12,729 nt of DNA, from assembly GCA_009779455.1 (NCBI GenBank), contig WREG01000037.1, positions 1 to 12,729 on the forward strand, given 5' to 3'. Positions 11,704-12,729 of the stretch are shown piece after piece (within the stretch, counting starts at the first letter, position 1; the number at the start of each line of letters is the position of its first letter). Origin of the DNA: Oscillospiraceae bacterium. Lineage in GTDB: Bacteria > Bacillota > Clostridia > Oscillospirales > Acutalibacteraceae. The notes below the pieces were generated by a model. It had not been told where the DNA came from and did not search any database. It was given only the letters and a program-made list of their open reading frames with translations. The translations under genes were made by a program, and so were the position numbers.

Positions 11704-12729
11704 ATGGCGAATGAAAGACTTACGGAAAGCAAGGTCAGGGATCACTTTCAAAATGACCCTTTATTTAAATCCGTGAAATTTGAAGAACAAAAATCAACGA
11801 ATATTAGAGTGTCAGAATGTTTGGCGAATGCGTCTAAAAGCGGCAAAGGCATTGGAAAACCGGAATTTATTATTACGTTTCCAACACAAAGCATGGATTA
11901 TTTAATTATTGTTGAATGTAAAGCGTCAACAAATAAACATGAAAGCAAAGATAGAGATAAAGTTAAAGATTACGCAGTAGACGGTGTTTTGCATTATTCA
12001 AAATTTCTTTCACATGAATTTAATGTGGTTGCCGTTGCGGTAAGCGGCGAAAACGAAAAAGATTTTATCGTCAGTAATTTTTTGTATAAAAAAGGCGACC
12101 CGGCAGCAACAGAATTACATGACAAATTGCTGCTTAGTATATTTGATTATGTTAAAGCATTCCGAAATGAACAGTTTAATTATAATTTAAAAGACGTAAA
12201 TATCGTTGAAACGGCTGTATGGCTTAATGAAGAATTTCAAAAATGCTCTATTTCGGAAAGCATGAGAAACACTTTGATAAGCGGTATTTTGCTTGCCTTG
12301 GAAGATAATATTTTCTTGATATCATATGGGGAAGCCACTTCGTCAAAAGATATCGCGGACACTTTAGTGTCAGCCATTGAGCGGGTGCTTAAAAAGAATA
12401 AAGTCCGCAAAACCGAAGAGATGATGAATGTTTATAGAGGAGTGCTGAATGAACCGCTTATAACTAATAAAACCATTAAAAAAAACAAAGCAGATATTTC
12501 CACAGTTGAATTTTTTAAGGTGATTATCAAGAAAATACATAAAGAAGTTTTTCCTTTAACATCATATGAAGAAAGCGGATATGATATTTTAGGCAGGTTT
12601 TATACCGAATTTGTCCGCTACGCGGCGAGCAAACAAAAACAGGGGCTGGTGCTGACGCCTTCCCATGTAACCGAGCTTTTTTGCGATTTGGTAGAATTGC
12701 AAGTAACCGATGTGGTTTATGATCCTTGC
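11704..12729 (+). CDS. Single-chain restriction-modification protein, N-terminal part (nuclease plus N6-adenine methylase)
   Basis: Open from ATG to the window end (342 codons, no stop). Residues 52-75 carry a PD-(D/E)xK nuclease motif: P53-E54, then E71-C-K73 after a hydrophobic strand (DYLIIVECKAS), in the GKPEFI form seen in type IIG-like and type I restriction enzymes. From about residue 295 comes the HsdM-like methylase entry: DILGRFYTEFVRYA, then GLVLTPSHVTELF and VVYDPC. The last residues are the beginning of SAM-binding motif I (D-P-C-x-G-x-G), which is cut by the window edge. The middle, 100-290, is helical and of unknown role. Codons are AT-rich (AAA, GAA, TTA) compared with the upstream genes, a sign of transfer. 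Type assignment needs the missing NPPY motif and specificity domain; BREX- or DISARM-type methylases are less likely given the nuclease motif. Confidence 0.82.
   Translation, partial: MANERLTESKVRDHFQNDPLFKSVKFEEQKSTNIRVSECLANASKSGKGIGKPEFIITFPTQSMDYLIIVECKASTNKHESKDRDKVKDYAVDGVLHYSKFLSHEFNVVAVAVSGENEKDFIVSNFLYKKGDPAATELHDKLLLSIFDYVKAFRNEQFNYNLKDVNIVETAVWLNEEFQKCSISESMRNTLISGILLALEDNIFLISYGEATSSKDIADTLVSAIERVLKKNKVRKTEEMMNVYRGVLNEPLITNKTIKKNKADISTVEFFKVIIKKIHKEVFPLTSYEESGYDILGRFYTEFVRYAASKQKQGLVLTPSHVTELFCDLVELQVTDVVYDPC

Overview
The window looks like chromosomal DNA of a low-to-mid GC bacterium of the Bacillota, most likely an uncultured member of the Clostridia. The grounds are the cdaA-cdaR pair, AGGAGG-type ribosome sites, consensus sigma-A promoters (several with an extended -10), AT-rich spacers with iterated short words, and the protein sequences themselves. 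I do not name a genus. Most genes are housekeeping; the accessory material is a toxin-antitoxin pair, two palindromic 79-bp elements, a few small ORFs and the start of a restriction-modification gene.

Left part (1-2787): the 5' part of argF (minus strand, running off the window) and argH (minus strand) are separated by a DinJ/YafQ-type toxin-antitoxin pair on the plus strand. The toxin stop codon touches the argH stop codon with no spacer, and ArgH ends about 20-25 residues earlier than its family normally does, so the pair appears to have replaced the argH 3' end. argG is not in the window. Upstream of argH, a 79-bp palindrome built of two inverted GTAG-headed hairpins lies between the predicted promoter and the ribosome binding site. 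A doubtful 34-codon ORF follows in the AT-rich spacer.

Middle (2788-6613): a minus-strand two-gene operon, a fold-type I aminotransferase followed by trpS with a 4-base ATGA overlap, is divergent from a second aminotransferase that resembles the Rv3722c-type aspartate aminotransferases. Both directions have good promoters in a 163-bp shared spacer. An AT-rich 50-codon zinc-ribbon gene with its own promoter follows.

Right part (6651-11657): a second 79-bp palindrome of the same design and exactly the same length abuts the ribosome-site region of ispF. Then come cdaA (c-di-AMP synthase), cdaR (its YbbR-domain regulator), a lipoprotein with four Asp/Gly-rich propeller-like repeats, and an OmpR-family response regulator 2 bases behind it. 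No histidine kinase follows. The junctions between these genes carry AT-rich iterated or palindromic words, and some of these words form the last codons of the upstream gene.

Right edge (11704-12729): the start of a large protein with an N-terminal PD-(D/E)xK nuclease motif leading into an N6-adenine DNA methylase, cut by the window end inside methylase motif I. It is richer in AT than its neighbours and is probably a horizontally acquired single-chain restriction-modification gene.

No rRNA, tRNA, CRISPR array, complete insertion sequence or convincing intrinsic terminator was seen. The most interesting items are the two REPIN-like 79-bp elements next to ribosome binding sites, and the toxin-antitoxin pair that seems to have trimmed argH.
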